Below, in pieces: positions 37,014-47,547 of a stretch of DNA of 64,000 nt. The stretch covers positions 7,189,275 to 7,253,274 of the forward strand of contig NC_045432.1 in NCBI RefSeq assembly GCF_902635505.1. The letters run 5' to 3'. Position 1 is the stretch's first letter. Each line of letters begins with the position of its first letter. The DNA is from Sarcophilus harrisii (lineage: Eukaryota; Chordata; Mammalia; Dasyuromorphia; Dasyuridae). The position numbers were made by a program, and so were the translations under genes. The notes under the pieces are model-generated. The model made no database searches and was not told the origin of the DNA. It saw only the letters and a list, made by a program, of their open reading frames with translations.

Positions 37014-37117
37014 ATCAGAGGCAGACCTGCTATGGAAATCAGGGTCAGAGATCATTATGGAGATCAAGGCAGCCCCTCCCATTGATTTCAGAGACCCTTT
37101 ATGAAGATCAGGGTCAT

Positions 37118-38125
37118 TTAATACCAACCATCCATCAAAATCCCTATACCCAATATTGGACAATTCTGTTAACATTTAGAAGACATAACGCTAATATGAA
37201 TAACCTGAATATATTCTCCTTGCACAAACATAAATACAGATCGGAACAACCGCTTACACTTAACCAAACAAATAATCATACCCACACAGGAGCACCCTAT
37301 TACACACATTGTTAACCCAACTCAGGTGTGCACAAAAGGAAAGATTAAAAGGATTAAAAGGAACTCGAACAAAAACCCCGTGTGTTTACCAAAAACATCA
37401 CCTCTAGCATTTTCCAGTATTAGAAGCACTGCCTGCCCTGTGAGTTGTGACTTTAATGGCCACGGTATCCCCACCGACCATGCAAAGGTAGCATAATCAC
37501 TTGTCTCTTAATTGGGGACCGGTATGAATGGCACAACCAGGGTTTAACTGTCTCTTATTCCCAATCAGTGAAACTGACCTTCCGGTGCAGAGGCGGGAAT
37601 GCTCATACAAGACGAGACCCTGTGGAGCTTAAGTCGCATAACTCAACACATACTACCATCCAACCTATCGGAACAAACTGTATAAGCCACTGAGTTATAG
37701 TCTTTGATTGGGGTGACCTCGGAGCATAAAACAACCTCCGAATGAATATGACCTAGATGAACAAATCCAAGTGTATCAATACCAGTAATTGGCCCATCTC
37801 TTGATCAACGGAACAAGTTACCCCAGGGATAACAGCGCAATCCTATTTGAGAGCCCATATCGAAAATTAGGGTTTACGACCTCGATGTTGGATCAGGACA
37901 CCCAAATGGTGCAACCGCTATTAAAGGTTCGTTTGTTCAACGATTAAAGTCCTACGTGATCTGAGTTCAGACCGGAGAAATCCAGGTCGGTTTCTATTTG
38001 CAGATTCATTTCTCCCAGTACGGAAGGACAAGAGAAATAAGGCCAATGTCCCTGATAAGCCCTAGAACCAACATATGACTCCATCTCAACATCCTAACTC
38101 AGTTTCTACACCCCCAAGAACAGTG
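37118..38125 (+). pseudogene. MT-RNR2: Mitochondrial 16S rRNA pseudogene (3' part)
   Basis: The conserved text 'atgcaaaggtagcataatca' and 'ttaccccagggataacagcg', together with the peptidyl-transferase region ('acgacctcgatgttggatca') and 'tttctcccagtacggaagga', identify large-subunit rRNA. About 1.0 kb is present; the 5' part of the roughly 1.57-kb gene is absent. Confidence 0.95.
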
Positions 38126-38127
38126 CT

Positions 38128-38201
38128 GTTAAGGTGACAGAGTTGGTAATTGCATAAAGTTTAAGCCTTTACTACCAGAGGTTCAAACCCTCTTCTTAAC
38201 A
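38128..38201 (+). pseudogene. MT-TL1: Mitochondrial tRNA-Leu(UUR) in the NUMT
   Basis: Between 16S and ND1 lies a 74-nt cloverleaf: acceptor arms GTTAAGG and TCTTAAC, a TAA anticodon context in 'gtttaagcc', and T arm 'gaggttcaaaccctc'. The sequence still looks foldable but is not expected to be expressed from the nucleus. Confidence 0.85.
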
Positions 38202-38202
38202 A

Positions 38203-38766
38203 ATGTTCACACTAAACCTTCTACTCTATATTATCCCCATTCTCCTAGCAGTAGCCTTTCTGACACTTATCGAAGGCAAAGTGTTAGGTTACACACAATT
38301 CGGAAAAGGACCAAATATCATAGGACCCTACGGCCTCCTGCGACCATTTGCTGAGCAGTAAAACTATTTAGGAAAGAACCTCTCCGCCCACTAACTTCTT
38401 CCATTTCAATGTTTATCACCGCCCCTATTCTAGCCCTCTCTATCGCCCTAACAATTTGAACACCCCTCCCCATACCCAACACACTACTAGACCTCAAGCT
38501 AGGACTTATGTTCGTCCTTTCACTCTCTGGATTATTGTGTTGTCAATTTTATGGTCAGGATGCACATCCACCTCAAAATATGCTCTCATTGGAGCCCTAT
38601 GAGCAGTTGCACAATCTCGTATGAAGTATCACTAGCTATTATTCTCCTCTCAATCATACTAATCAATGGCTCATTTACCTTAAAAACACTTTCAATTACT
38701 CAAGAGAACTGATGACTTATCATCACAACATGAGCACTTGCCATAATATGATATATTTCTACACTA
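38203..38766 (+). pseudogene. MT-ND1: Mitochondrial ND1 pseudogene (5' three fifths)
   Basis: The frame starts [20 protein letters not shown], then LTLIE.KVLGY and [11 protein letters not shown], the N-terminus of NADH dehydrogenase subunit 1. Frame breaks follow, and the match ends near 'atgatatatttctacacta' at about 38766; the last third of the gene is absent. Confidence 0.93.
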
Positions 38767-38806
38767 TGTTTCTGCTAGTAAACTTTTACTAGCACACCTG
38801 GAAATA
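38767..38806. other. Filler DNA at the NUMT right junction
   Basis: About 40 bases match neither ND1 nor the satellite. They contain GCTAGTAAA and its exact complement TTTACTAGC separated by two bases (38774-38793). Satellite text ('ctggggcagaatcccctt') begins right after. Confidence 0.6.
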
Positions 38807-41079
38807 TTGACCCTGGGGCAGAATCCCCTTAGGGAGACAAAGGGCAGAGACCACTCGTGGAGATTACTCTTGGAGATTCCCCACGGAAATCAGAAGCAGG
38901 CCCCCCATGGACATCAGATTAAGAGACCACCCATGGAGGTGAGGGACACAGCCCCCCCCCCCGATGAGACCAGGAACAGAGACCCCCTCATGGAGAAGCA
39001 GGAGCAAAGACCCCCCCATTGTAATCTAGCAGACCCTCACAAGGAGGTCAAGGTCAGAGACACTCCAAGGAGATCAGGATCAGAGACCCAACATTTTGAT
39101 CAGGAAAAGGACCCTCACGGAGATCGTGGCAGAGACCCAGTATGGAGATCAGTCCGATTCCTCCCCCCTTGCAATGGAGATCAGGGTCTAAGACAACCCA
39201 GGGGCAAAGAACTGCTATGGAAAGAGGGGCCACAGACTTCCCATGAAGATCACGGGCATAGATCTTTCATGAAGATGAAATGCAGGGATCCTCCCAATGG
39301 AGAGCAGGTTAGACTTCCCCATGGAGAACTCTGGTAGAGACTTCCCCATGGAGAATACAGGCAGGATCCCACTTGGAGATCTGGGACGCAGAACCCCATG
39401 GAGATCAAGGTTGGAGATGCCACATGGAAATCAAAGCTCTACACCCCCCATGGAGGTCAGAGCTCCCTACCCCCCACCCTGTGAACATCAGCTTCAGAGA
39501 CTTCCCATGGAGATAGGGGGACACAGACCCCCCAGGGAGATCACAATTAGGGAACACACCTGGAAATCAGGGGCAGGGCAACTCCCCCACTGAGATCAGA
39601 GACAGACCCACTATGGAAATCAGGGTCAGAGACCACCATAGAGATCAAGGCAGCCCCCATTGGATTTCAGGGGCAGAGATCACTCCCTGGGGCAGGGTCC
39701 CCTTTGGAAGACCAGGGGTAGAGTCTCCACGTGGAGATTATTGTTGGAGACTCCCCATGGAGATCAATAGCAGAGACCCTGCCCTTGAAATCGGGGCCAA
39801 AGACCACCCGGGGAGGTCACAAGCAAACTGCCAATGGACATCAGAGGCAGACCCCCCCACCATAGAGATCAGAGGCAGAGTCCTCATGGACATCAGAGTC
39901 AAGAACACACATGGAGGTGAGAGACACAAGCCCCCCATGGAATTCCAGGGAAGAGAAATCCAGGACAAAGGTCCCTCGCCGAGGTCAGAGGCAGACCCCC
40001 CAATGGAGAGCAAGGTCAGACATCCCTCTTGCAGATCAAGGCAGACAACCCCACGGGGATGAGGGCCAGAGACCCCCTGTGACCACCAGAGGCAGACCGC
40101 TCAGGGACATCGGGGTCAGAGACCCCATGGAGGTCAGGGACACAGACTCCACCAGGAGATCAGAGGCAGAGACCACATGGAGATCACGGTCAGAGAATCC
40201 CCATTCATCTCAGGAACAAGAACCCCCCAATGGAGATGAGACACTGAAACCCTATGGAGATCATGGTCCGAGATCCACCGTGGAGATCAGGTTCAGAAAC
40301 ACGTCCCCGCCCCCAGAGAGAGATCCAGTGGCAGAGACCCCTCATGCACATCAGCTTCTAATACCCCCTGGGGCAGAGCACCCTTCTGGAGACCAGGGAC
40401 ATAACCCCCCAAATGGAAATCTCCTCAGAGACCCTTCACGGAAATTGGGCCGACAGAGGCCCTTGGGAGCATGAATCATCCATCGACATCAAGCGCAGAG
40501 ATCCCCGTGGAGATTAAGGTCCAACACCCCCGGGGCACATCCCCCTTCCAAAGACCAGGGGCAGAGACCTCATGTAGAGATTAGTGTCAGGGGCAAAATT
40601 TCCCAGCTGAGAAAAGAGACAGACCCCTATGGAGATCACGTTCACAGACCCCCGTGGAGGTTGGGGTCAGAGATCCTACATGGAGATAAAGGTGCAAGAA
40701 CCCCCAGGGGCACAGCCCTTTTATGGAGACCAAACACACCTACCCATGGACATCGGTGGCGACATCCTCATTAGAAATTTGAGCAACGATTCCCAGGAAG
40801 ATCAGAGGCTCAGGAACATCTGATCCAGGAACCCCGTGGAGGTTGGATACTCAGACATCCACCGAAGGCCAAAGGCAGAGACCACACATGGAGATCGAGT
40901 TCGGAGACTCCCCTTCTTGGAAATCAACACAAAGCCTCCCAGTTGAGATCAGAGACAGATCGCCCATGGAAATCATGGTTAGAGAGCCGCCAGGGAGATC
41001 ATGTCGGAGACCCTCCGTGGACATCAAGGACAGAGCCCCCCCATGGAGATCAAATGCAAGACTGACCTTACAAATGAGA

Positions 41080-41490
41080 CTTAGACACCAAGACTATGTG
41101 ACGATCAATTCTGATGGCTGTGGTTCTCTTCAACAATGAGATGCTAGATGCCAGTTCCAACGATCTTGTGATGGAGAGAGCCATCTGCACCTAGAGAGGG
41201 GGCTGTGATCACAATGGAACACTTCCACTCTTTTTATTGTTGCTCGCTTGTATTTTATTTTCCTTCTCATCTTTTCCGCTATGATTTGATTTTTCCTTTG
41301 CAGCAAGATAATCATATAAATATGGACGTATATATTGGATTTAACATATATTTCTACCATTGGACTACATGTCATCTGGGGAGGGGGTGGGGGAAGGGGG
41401 GAATTGGAACACCAGGTTGGCAAGAGTTAATGCCAAAGAACTATCTATGCGCGGGTGTTGAAAAATAAAAATCTTTAATTAAAAAAAAAT
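41080..41490 (+). mobile_element. 5'-truncated L1, 3' UTR only
   Basis: The text 'tgacgatcaattctgatgg', 'gatggagagagccatctgca', 'tttgcagcaagataatcat' and 'aaaataaaaatctttaatta' leads into an A-rich tail. It is diverged from and shorter than the other L1 ends. Confidence 0.85.
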
Positions 41491-41834
41491 TAATGATGGT
41501 TAGAGACTACACACAGTGATCAGATTCCAGGACCCCCGGGTTTAGAGCCCTTTTATGCAGACCAGGGACATGGATCCCTGTGGAAATCAGAGACAGACCC
41601 TTCCATGGACATCACGCTCAGAGCTAACAGAGATGCCCCATTCAGAGACCGCCCATGGAAATCAGGGTCAGAGAACCCCCAGGAAACAGGGTCAGAAACC
41701 CAACCAGGGAAAAACCTTCCATGGACATCAAGGACAGAGCCCCTCCATGGAGAACATGGTCCCAGACCCCCCATGGAGATCATGGTCCAAGACCCCCCAT
41801 GGAGATCATGGGCAGAGACCCCCCCCATGGAGAT

Positions 41835-42020
41835 CATGGGGTGAGATGGATAAAGACATGAGGGACAGAGAGATGAAGGTCATTGGAGAAGAAGAGATGG
41901 TGTACCAGAGTGCTTGTAGAAAAGGAGCAAAGACTGCAGGGAAATTGGGGGGAAAGGTTCAAGTCATGAGCAAGGGAAGAGGAAGAGCTAAGGAAGAGCA
42001 GGGGCCGGGGTTACTGTGGC
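41835..42020 (+). repeat. A+G-rich array spacer, copy 10, at the right edge of the array
   Basis: It has 'ggtgagatggataaagacat', 'gaagaagagatggtgtacca', 'aagtcatgagcaagggaaga' and 'gggttactgtggcagagac'. The GC-rich block follows without a gap. Spacer 1 carries this same right end, so the junction was copied as one piece. Confidence 0.85.
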
Positions 42021-42029
42021 AGAGACCCC

Positions 42030-43060
42030 ACAGAGCAGATCAGGGCCAGGTTCCCGCCCCAAAGCGGCCCTTCTCCCAGCCGCGTCCCATAGCACAGGAG
42101 TCTCCCTCCCATCTCTGTGAAGGAGGAAGCGGAGTCTACACCGGGCCCTCCCATAGGAAAGCGGCCCTTGTCTGAGCAACATCCCCAAATGTACCAGACT
42201 CGCTGCCCCCACTTTCCTCCTTCACCGAGATGGGGGGAGCCCTGGGGGGCAGAACTTCAGCTGTGGCTGGGACAAGGGCTCATTGGGGGAGGAAAGACCC
42301 GGTCTAGACTCACTGCCCCTGCTTCCTCCTTCCCAGGCAGATGGGGGAGCCCCCTGGTGGTGAATGAGGGATATGGCAGGGACAAGGGCTCATTGGGGGA
42401 GGGAAGCCCAGGCCACTTGGTCTAGACTCTCTGCCCCCACCTTCCAACTTCACAGAGATGGTGGGAGCCCCCCGGGGCCCTGGGGACTGGGAGGGGGAAG
42501 GCCCAGAAGAACGTGGGGGTCTCCAGCCCAGCGGGTCTGTCCCGGGAGCCCCTCTGAGTTAGGCCTAAAGAAAGCAGGTGGGAGACGGGGCGGGGGCTCC
42601 CTGGCTGTCCTGCCCCAGACCTTGTGCCAGCGGGCTCAGGCACAGTGGGGGCTCCGAAGGTTCCCGTCCCCTTTCTGGCTCCCTGCCTGAGGGCTGCAGT
42701 TTCCCACCAGCCCCAGGGGCACCCCTCTGTCTTCCCCAGGGCCCCTGGGATTTGCATTGCCATTGGGGAGAGGAGGGGGTCTGGCTGTTTCCTGAGCCTG
42801 ATCCCTGAAGGGGCTTCCAGGTCCAGCTCCCCCCCCCCCCCCGGGGCAGGCCTGCTTCCCTCCTTGTGCCCACCCCCTTTCCTGTGGGAGTGCTTTGTGT
42901 ACCATCTGGGGGTCCTGCCAGGGGGGGGGGGCGGGGAATTGTCTGGTCTGTGCCCCCCCCCAGGCCCAGAGATCTGGGTCCTGCTCTGGCTGGGGGAGGG
43001 GGGCCAAGAGGGTGGGTACGGGTCTGGGGGGAGGGGCCGAGCCTGCCCTGCCCATCCCCC
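42030..43060. repeat. Left part of copy B with 112-bp minisatellite units
   Basis: Units near 42230-42350 and 42350-42470 share 'gggacaagggctcattgggg', 'ggtctagactc' and 'cacagagatgg'. The following text (42560-43060) is collinear with 11490-11880 and with 56690-56900 in copy D. There is no gene that I can support. Confidence 0.8.
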
Positions 43061-43099
43061 TTGACACCACCAGGAGATTCAGGGCCATTGGCCCAAGCC

Positions 43100-45166
43100 C
43101 GACCTGTGACCTGGGGGATCACAATTGATGATGTCACAACCAGACTCCATTGGCCTCAGTCCTGGGGGTGAGGCCTCAAGGGCTGCCCAGTCCTGCCTGT
43201 GCCCAGCCTGGGTTTCAGCCGGGCCAGTCTCGGCTCCAGCCCGGAGCTAGGGACCAGGCAGCGGCAGCGCGTGTGTCTGTGCCACCTGATAGGGTGAGTG
43301 CCCGCTTGCTCCCAGCTCCCGGGGCCTGGCTTCCTGGGGCCTTGGGCACCCAAGGGGCGTGGGGCTGGGACATGGGGCAACGGACGGGTGAGGGGGCTGG
43401 CGGGGGCTTTGGGAGCTTGTTGGGCTCTTCAGGGAGCGGGCCCTGCAGCGGTGCTGATGCCCCTTCCCCCAGTCTCAGGGAGGCCGGGCTGCAGCTGCCG
43501 CCAGGCCGCTGGGGCGTCACCAGGTGGGGATGCGGGGAAGGCCCCGGGGACCCCCGAGAGCCCAGGGGCAGCAACGGGCCCGAGTGTCCCCCCGCTGCCC
43601 CGGCGGGGGCCCCTGCTCTTTGCCCCCAGGAGGCCTCCAGTGCGGACTGTGCAGCAAGACCCCCCATGGCAGCTGCAGAGCAGCCTTAGCACAATCTCCC
43701 CAGAGACCAACTGCCCTTCTCGGCCCAGGTACCCGGCAGGGGGCGCCATCGGGGATGGGGCTGGGACCCGGGCTCATTGGGGGGAGCCCAGGCTCCCTGG
43801 TCTGGACTCTCTGCCCAGGCCTCCCACTTTCCCAGAGACAGGGTGTGGACCCCTGGGGCTGGGAGAAATGGGAGGGGGAAGGTCCACAATAAAGGGGCTT
43901 CCAGATCTGGGGGGGCCCCCCCCAGGGCAGCCCTGCTTCCCTCCTTGTGCCCGCGCCCTTTCCTGTGGGAGTGCTTTGTGTACCATCTGGGGGTCCTGCC
44001 CCGGGGGGGGGGGGGGGGGGAATTGTCTGGGTAGGGCTCCCCCCCAGAGGCCCAGAGATCTGGGTCCTGCTCTGGCTGGGGGAGGGGGGCCAAGAGGGCG
44101 GGTCTGGGTCTGGGGGGAGGGGCCGAGCCTGGCCTGCCCATCCCCCTTGACACAACAATGAGATTCAGGGTCATTGGGCCACGCCCCGACCTGTGACCTG
44201 GGGGATCACAATTGATGATGTCACAGCCAGACTCCACAGTCCTGGGGGTGAGGCGCCCGGGGCTGCTCAGACCTGCCCTGCCCAGCCGGGGTGTCAGTTG
44301 GGCCAGCCTCTGCTGCCACCTGAGAAAGTGAGTGTCCGCAGGCCCCCAGCCCCCGGGGCCCGGGACTGCCTGGGGCCTCAAGGGGTGGGGGGAGGAGACA
44401 AGGCCAATGGGGGGGAGGCCTCTGGGCTCCTCAGGGAGCGGCTCCTGCAGCGGTCCTGTGCCCCTCTCCCCAGTCTGATGGAGGCCCGGGCTGTAGCTGC
44501 TGCCAAGCTGCTTGGAAGTCACCCAGGTGGGGATGCTGGCAAGGCCCTTGGGACAGTAGAAAGGCCGCTCTGGTGAGTTTGTCTGGGCCGGGCGGGCTGT
44601 GTGGGCAGAGCCGGACCACCCCTTGCCCCGGGAGGGAGGCCCCTCTCCCATCTCTGGGGGGCCTTGGCCTCTCCCCTTCCCCGGGGCCCAGGCTCTCTGC
44701 GGTGAGGGGGGGGTCTGGCCGCTGGGACCCCGAGAGCCCAGGGGCAGAAACGGCCCGAGTGTCCCCCAGATGCCCTGGCGGGGGCCTCTGCTCTTTGCCC
44801 CCAGGAGGCCACCAGTGCGGATTGTGCAGCAAGATCCCCCGTGGCAGCTCCAGAGGAGCGTCAGCACAGATCTCCGCAGAGACCAACTGCCGATCTCATC
44901 CCCAGGTACCCGGAGGGGGCAGGCGGGCCCCCCTCCCAGAAGCCCTGCTCAGACCCCTGTTGAAAAGCCCGCCCCATGTGCCCTCCCCCGGCCATGGCTG
45001 TTTCTGCCCCCCCCCCACACACACACACAGAAGGATTCACATAGTGAACAAAAGCGACATGTAACCCTCAGAGCACAGATGTCCCCAAGGCACATCCACA
45101 CTGAACACACACACGGCACACACAATGCTTACACACACACACACGGTGCTCACAGTGTTCACACCG

Positions 45167-45203
<37 letters not shown>

Positions 45204-45213
45204 CACACAAAGG

Positions 45214-45246
<33 letters not shown>

Positions 45247-46855
45247 ATTTGCGCCCACACTCATGCACAAGGCACACTCCCAGACCTGGCCTCCCCGGGC
45301 CAGGCCTGCTCTTTCCCTGGGCTCTGCAGCCCCATCAGTGGGACAGACGTGTGGGGGTGGGGGGTGGTCAGGACCCCTGCCCGGCACCGTTCCCACGCCC
45401 CCTGCTCTTTACAGACACATCAGAAGTTGCCTGCTCCCTGACAGCTCCCATCAGGCCCAGCAGCTGTGAGGAAGAGAACCATTGAGGTGGCTTAGGAAGA
45501 AATGCCCGAGGTAGGAAGCGTTGCCCAGCCCTGCCGGCCCTCCCGAAGGGTCCTTCTTCACACGGGCGGGGGGGCTTCCCATGTCTGCTTTGCAGAGGGG
45601 GCCGAGACCCGGAGCTCGCGAGGGCCGATTGGCCAGGGGCCGCCCCCAGCTTGGGGTCGGGAGCCCCGCTTAATGGAGCGCAGGCCTTCTGGTGCCCCGT
45701 GCGGTGGGGGATGTTCCGGCACCCCGTGGTGCTGGGGGGGCTCCGGAGCCCTTCGTGACCCAGGCTCTCTCTCCTTCTCCCCCAGGAATGACAATCTCTC
45801 TGCTGTCACACTGCCCGGGCAGGACTGGCCCTAATTGTGCAACTTCCTTCCCTCCTGGTGAGTGACCTGGGCAAACCCCTCCCTCCCTGCAGGGGCTCCC
45901 CTTGTGCCCTCGGTAGATGGGGGCTGCCCTCCTGGTCGCCGGGTGCCCGGTCACGCCCTCCTCTCCCCGAGGGGCCCGAGCTCCCCCTCTTAGGCGGGCC
46001 CCCAGCTCCTTCCCTGACCCTGGTCATTGGGCTGCAGGGTTGGGCAGTGACTGTGGCCTCCGGGCCCTGAAGGCCCTTCCCCAGAGGAAGCCTGGCCAGG
46101 GACCTTTCCCAGGGAACAAAGGGGAGCCTGAGAGCTCTGAAAATCAGGGGGCCATTCCCAGGATTCCCCAGGGCCTGCGCAGCCCCTCCCCCCTGCTTCA
46201 CCAGGTCCAGGGCTCCCAGAGGGGCGTCCCCCCTTCAGGGCCCAGGCACAGCCCCGGGGCAGCCCGGACTCGTTCCTCACGGGGCCCTGGGGGGGCTGGG
46301 GCGTGTTCCAGAACAAGAGGCAGAAAGCGGCCCTGCTGGGCCAGAAGCAGCATCTTTCTGTGGGGCACCAGGACCACCAGACATCGGGTCAGCTGAGGCA
46401 TGGTCCTCTAGGACCGAGCCCGACTGCTGCCCGCTCAGACCCTGAGTAAGTAGGGGCCCGGGCGGGGGGTGGTGGTGGTGGTGGGGAGGAGTGGAGGGGC
46501 TGGGGGTCTCCTCCACCTGCCCACCACCCCCAGACACATTCTATGCCAGAGTGGGGTGCCGCTGTCTGGGCATGCCGCCGCCCAGGGGAGAGGGCAGAGG
46601 GGAGGCCGGCCTGACCCCTTGACAGTCTGGGTACATGGGCTCCCATGCCCCCTCCTCCCTGGGCCCCGAGGCTGGTGCATCAGGCAGATGTGGCCCCGGC
46701 CCCGGAGCCACCCCCCTTCCCGCCTCCCGGCAGCCTCCCCCGGGCCCCTGCTGCAGATCGGTGATCGCTGTCCTTGTCTCTCAGGTGCCCGGGCGGCTGC
46801 CTCTGGGGCGTGATGCATCGGGTCAATAAACACGCCTCTGAGAAACCTTGGTGTG
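43100..46855 (+). pseudogene. Gene-like unit, copy B (best preserved; unknown)
   Basis: An internal tandem duplication is visible: set a has a donor at 43294 and segments 43473-43523 and 43630-43728; set b has a donor at 44328 and segments 44474-44526 and 44805-44905. Each set begins with 'ttgatgatgtcac', a CRE-like site, about 150-200 bp before the first donor, as a short promoter might. Single segments follow at 45415-45510, 45786-45857, 46205-46445 (GTAAGT donor) and 46785 to AATAAA at 46825-46830. Acceptors have good pyrimidine tracts. Joining set b to 45415 gives an open frame that stops within the 45415 segment, and it is a different frame from the one open in copy A. I do not recognise any domain. 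A non-coding transcript, an old gene family losing its frame, or a real gene obscured by sequence errors all remain possible. Confidence 0.45.
45017..45244. repeat. CA microsatellite in the intron of copy B
   Basis: Imperfect (CA)n with 'cggcacaca' interruptions lies between segments 44805-44905 and 45415-45510. It represents the short state of the repeat that is 4.1 kb long in copy D. Confidence 0.92.
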
Positions 46856-46860
46856 CCGAG
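46785..46860 (+). terminator. Terminal exon-like segment with polyadenylation signal (copy B)
   Basis: The acceptor 'cttgtctctcag' is followed by 'gtgcccgggcggctgcctct' and AATAAA at 46825-46830, 40 bases into the segment. TG-rich text ('ttggtgtgccgag') follows within 25 bases, as expected at a cleavage site. Confidence 0.5.
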
Positions 46861-47547
46861 AGTGTCCTTGCGCTTGGGGGGGGGGGGGTGTGCTTAAAGG
46901 GTCCTTGCGCTTTGGGGGGGAGGGGCTCCCTCCAAGCAGTGGGAACATGACCTTGGCCCAGCAGGGAGCTGGCCCGGTGACCTTTGCCAGGCCCAGACAG
47001 CTCTGAGGAGGCCCGGTTGCTTTAGGGCGATGTTCACCAGGAAGCCCCCGCCTCAGTCTCCTTCCTGACCCTGCTGGGCTACCCCGCCCCAGGGCCTGGT
47101 GTCTGCCCAGAGTGTGGCCTCCCTCCCTCCCTCTCAGGGACTCCCAGGCAGGGCTAACAGGGCAGGGGAAGCTGCCCCCCAGGGAGGTGCCCCCAGTTCT
47201 GCAGCCTCAGCCCTAGGGAGCCCAGGGACCCCGCCCTCTCATTCAAGGCCCCTGGCCTCTCCCTCACAGGCCCCGGCCTCTCCCTCCCCACTCCCTTCTC
47301 CTTCCAGTGTCTCCTTCCCTCCTCTTGGGCCAATCACGGCTGTGGCTGACCTGCCTGTCACCTGGTGCCCCGCCCCCTTGCTCAGTCCCTTGCCGCCCCG
47401 CCTCCCGTGTTCCCCTCTGAGATGTGGGAAACTCGGCTCCGCTGGCACCTTCTCACCTTCCCGCCTGGTCCAGCCCAGGCCAGAGTCCCGGCGGCCTCTC
47501 TGTCCCCAACTATTTGGCCCCACTTCCTCCGCAATTCTGGCCAATGC
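46861..47547. repeat. Downstream flank of copy B
   Basis: It is collinear with 7981-8434 and 8979-9276 of copy A but lacks the LTR found there, and so shows the empty insertion site near 47275. No gene is supported. Confidence 0.8.

Larger units (their letters stand above)
37118..38766 (+). other. Nuclear copy of mitochondrial DNA (NUMT)
   Basis: A single collinear piece of mitochondrial DNA contains the 3' two thirds of 16S rRNA, tRNA-Leu(UUR) and most of ND1, in the normal mitochondrial order and all on the + strand. It interrupts the satellite. Small losses relative to a working mitochondrial sequence, such as frame breaks in ND1 and UGA/AUA codon use that only the mitochondrial code reads, show that it is a nuclear fossil and not a functional gene set. 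Confidence 0.95.
9700..42000 (+). repeat. Large 26-27 bp satellite array with insertions
   Basis: The monomer has the parts CATGG, AGATCAGGGTC and GAGACCCCC, giving 26-27 bp per unit; good runs lie at 41720-41840, 39600-39680 and 17880-18000. GGGTC-AGA-GACCC can fold into a five-pair hairpin, and the junction between units forms CCATGG. Variant monomers form longer patterns, for example a 'ctggggcagagtccccttaggga' variant seen near 10380, 13690, 15150, 22195, 35480, 38810, 39690 and 40370. None of the three + frames of the consensus monomer has a stop and one frame has ATG in each unit, so open frames of up to 275 codons (25016-25843) arise without being genes. All mobile elements and the mitochondrial copy listed below lie inside it. 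Confidence 0.9.

Noticed and set aside
38203-38766. ND1 as a functional gene or tRNA-Leu as an active nuclear tRNA
   Set aside because: Frame breaks and mitochondrial codon use show a nuclear mitochondrial copy; flanks are satellite.
9700-42000. CRISPR-like array because of regular repeats with spacers
   Set aside because: Repeats are degenerate and contiguous, with no unique spacers between units, and the context is mammalian.
43686-44867. Minus-strand frame of 393 codons in copy B
   Set aside because: It lies antisense to the exon-like segments in GC-rich DNA, lacks any domain and is not open in copy A.
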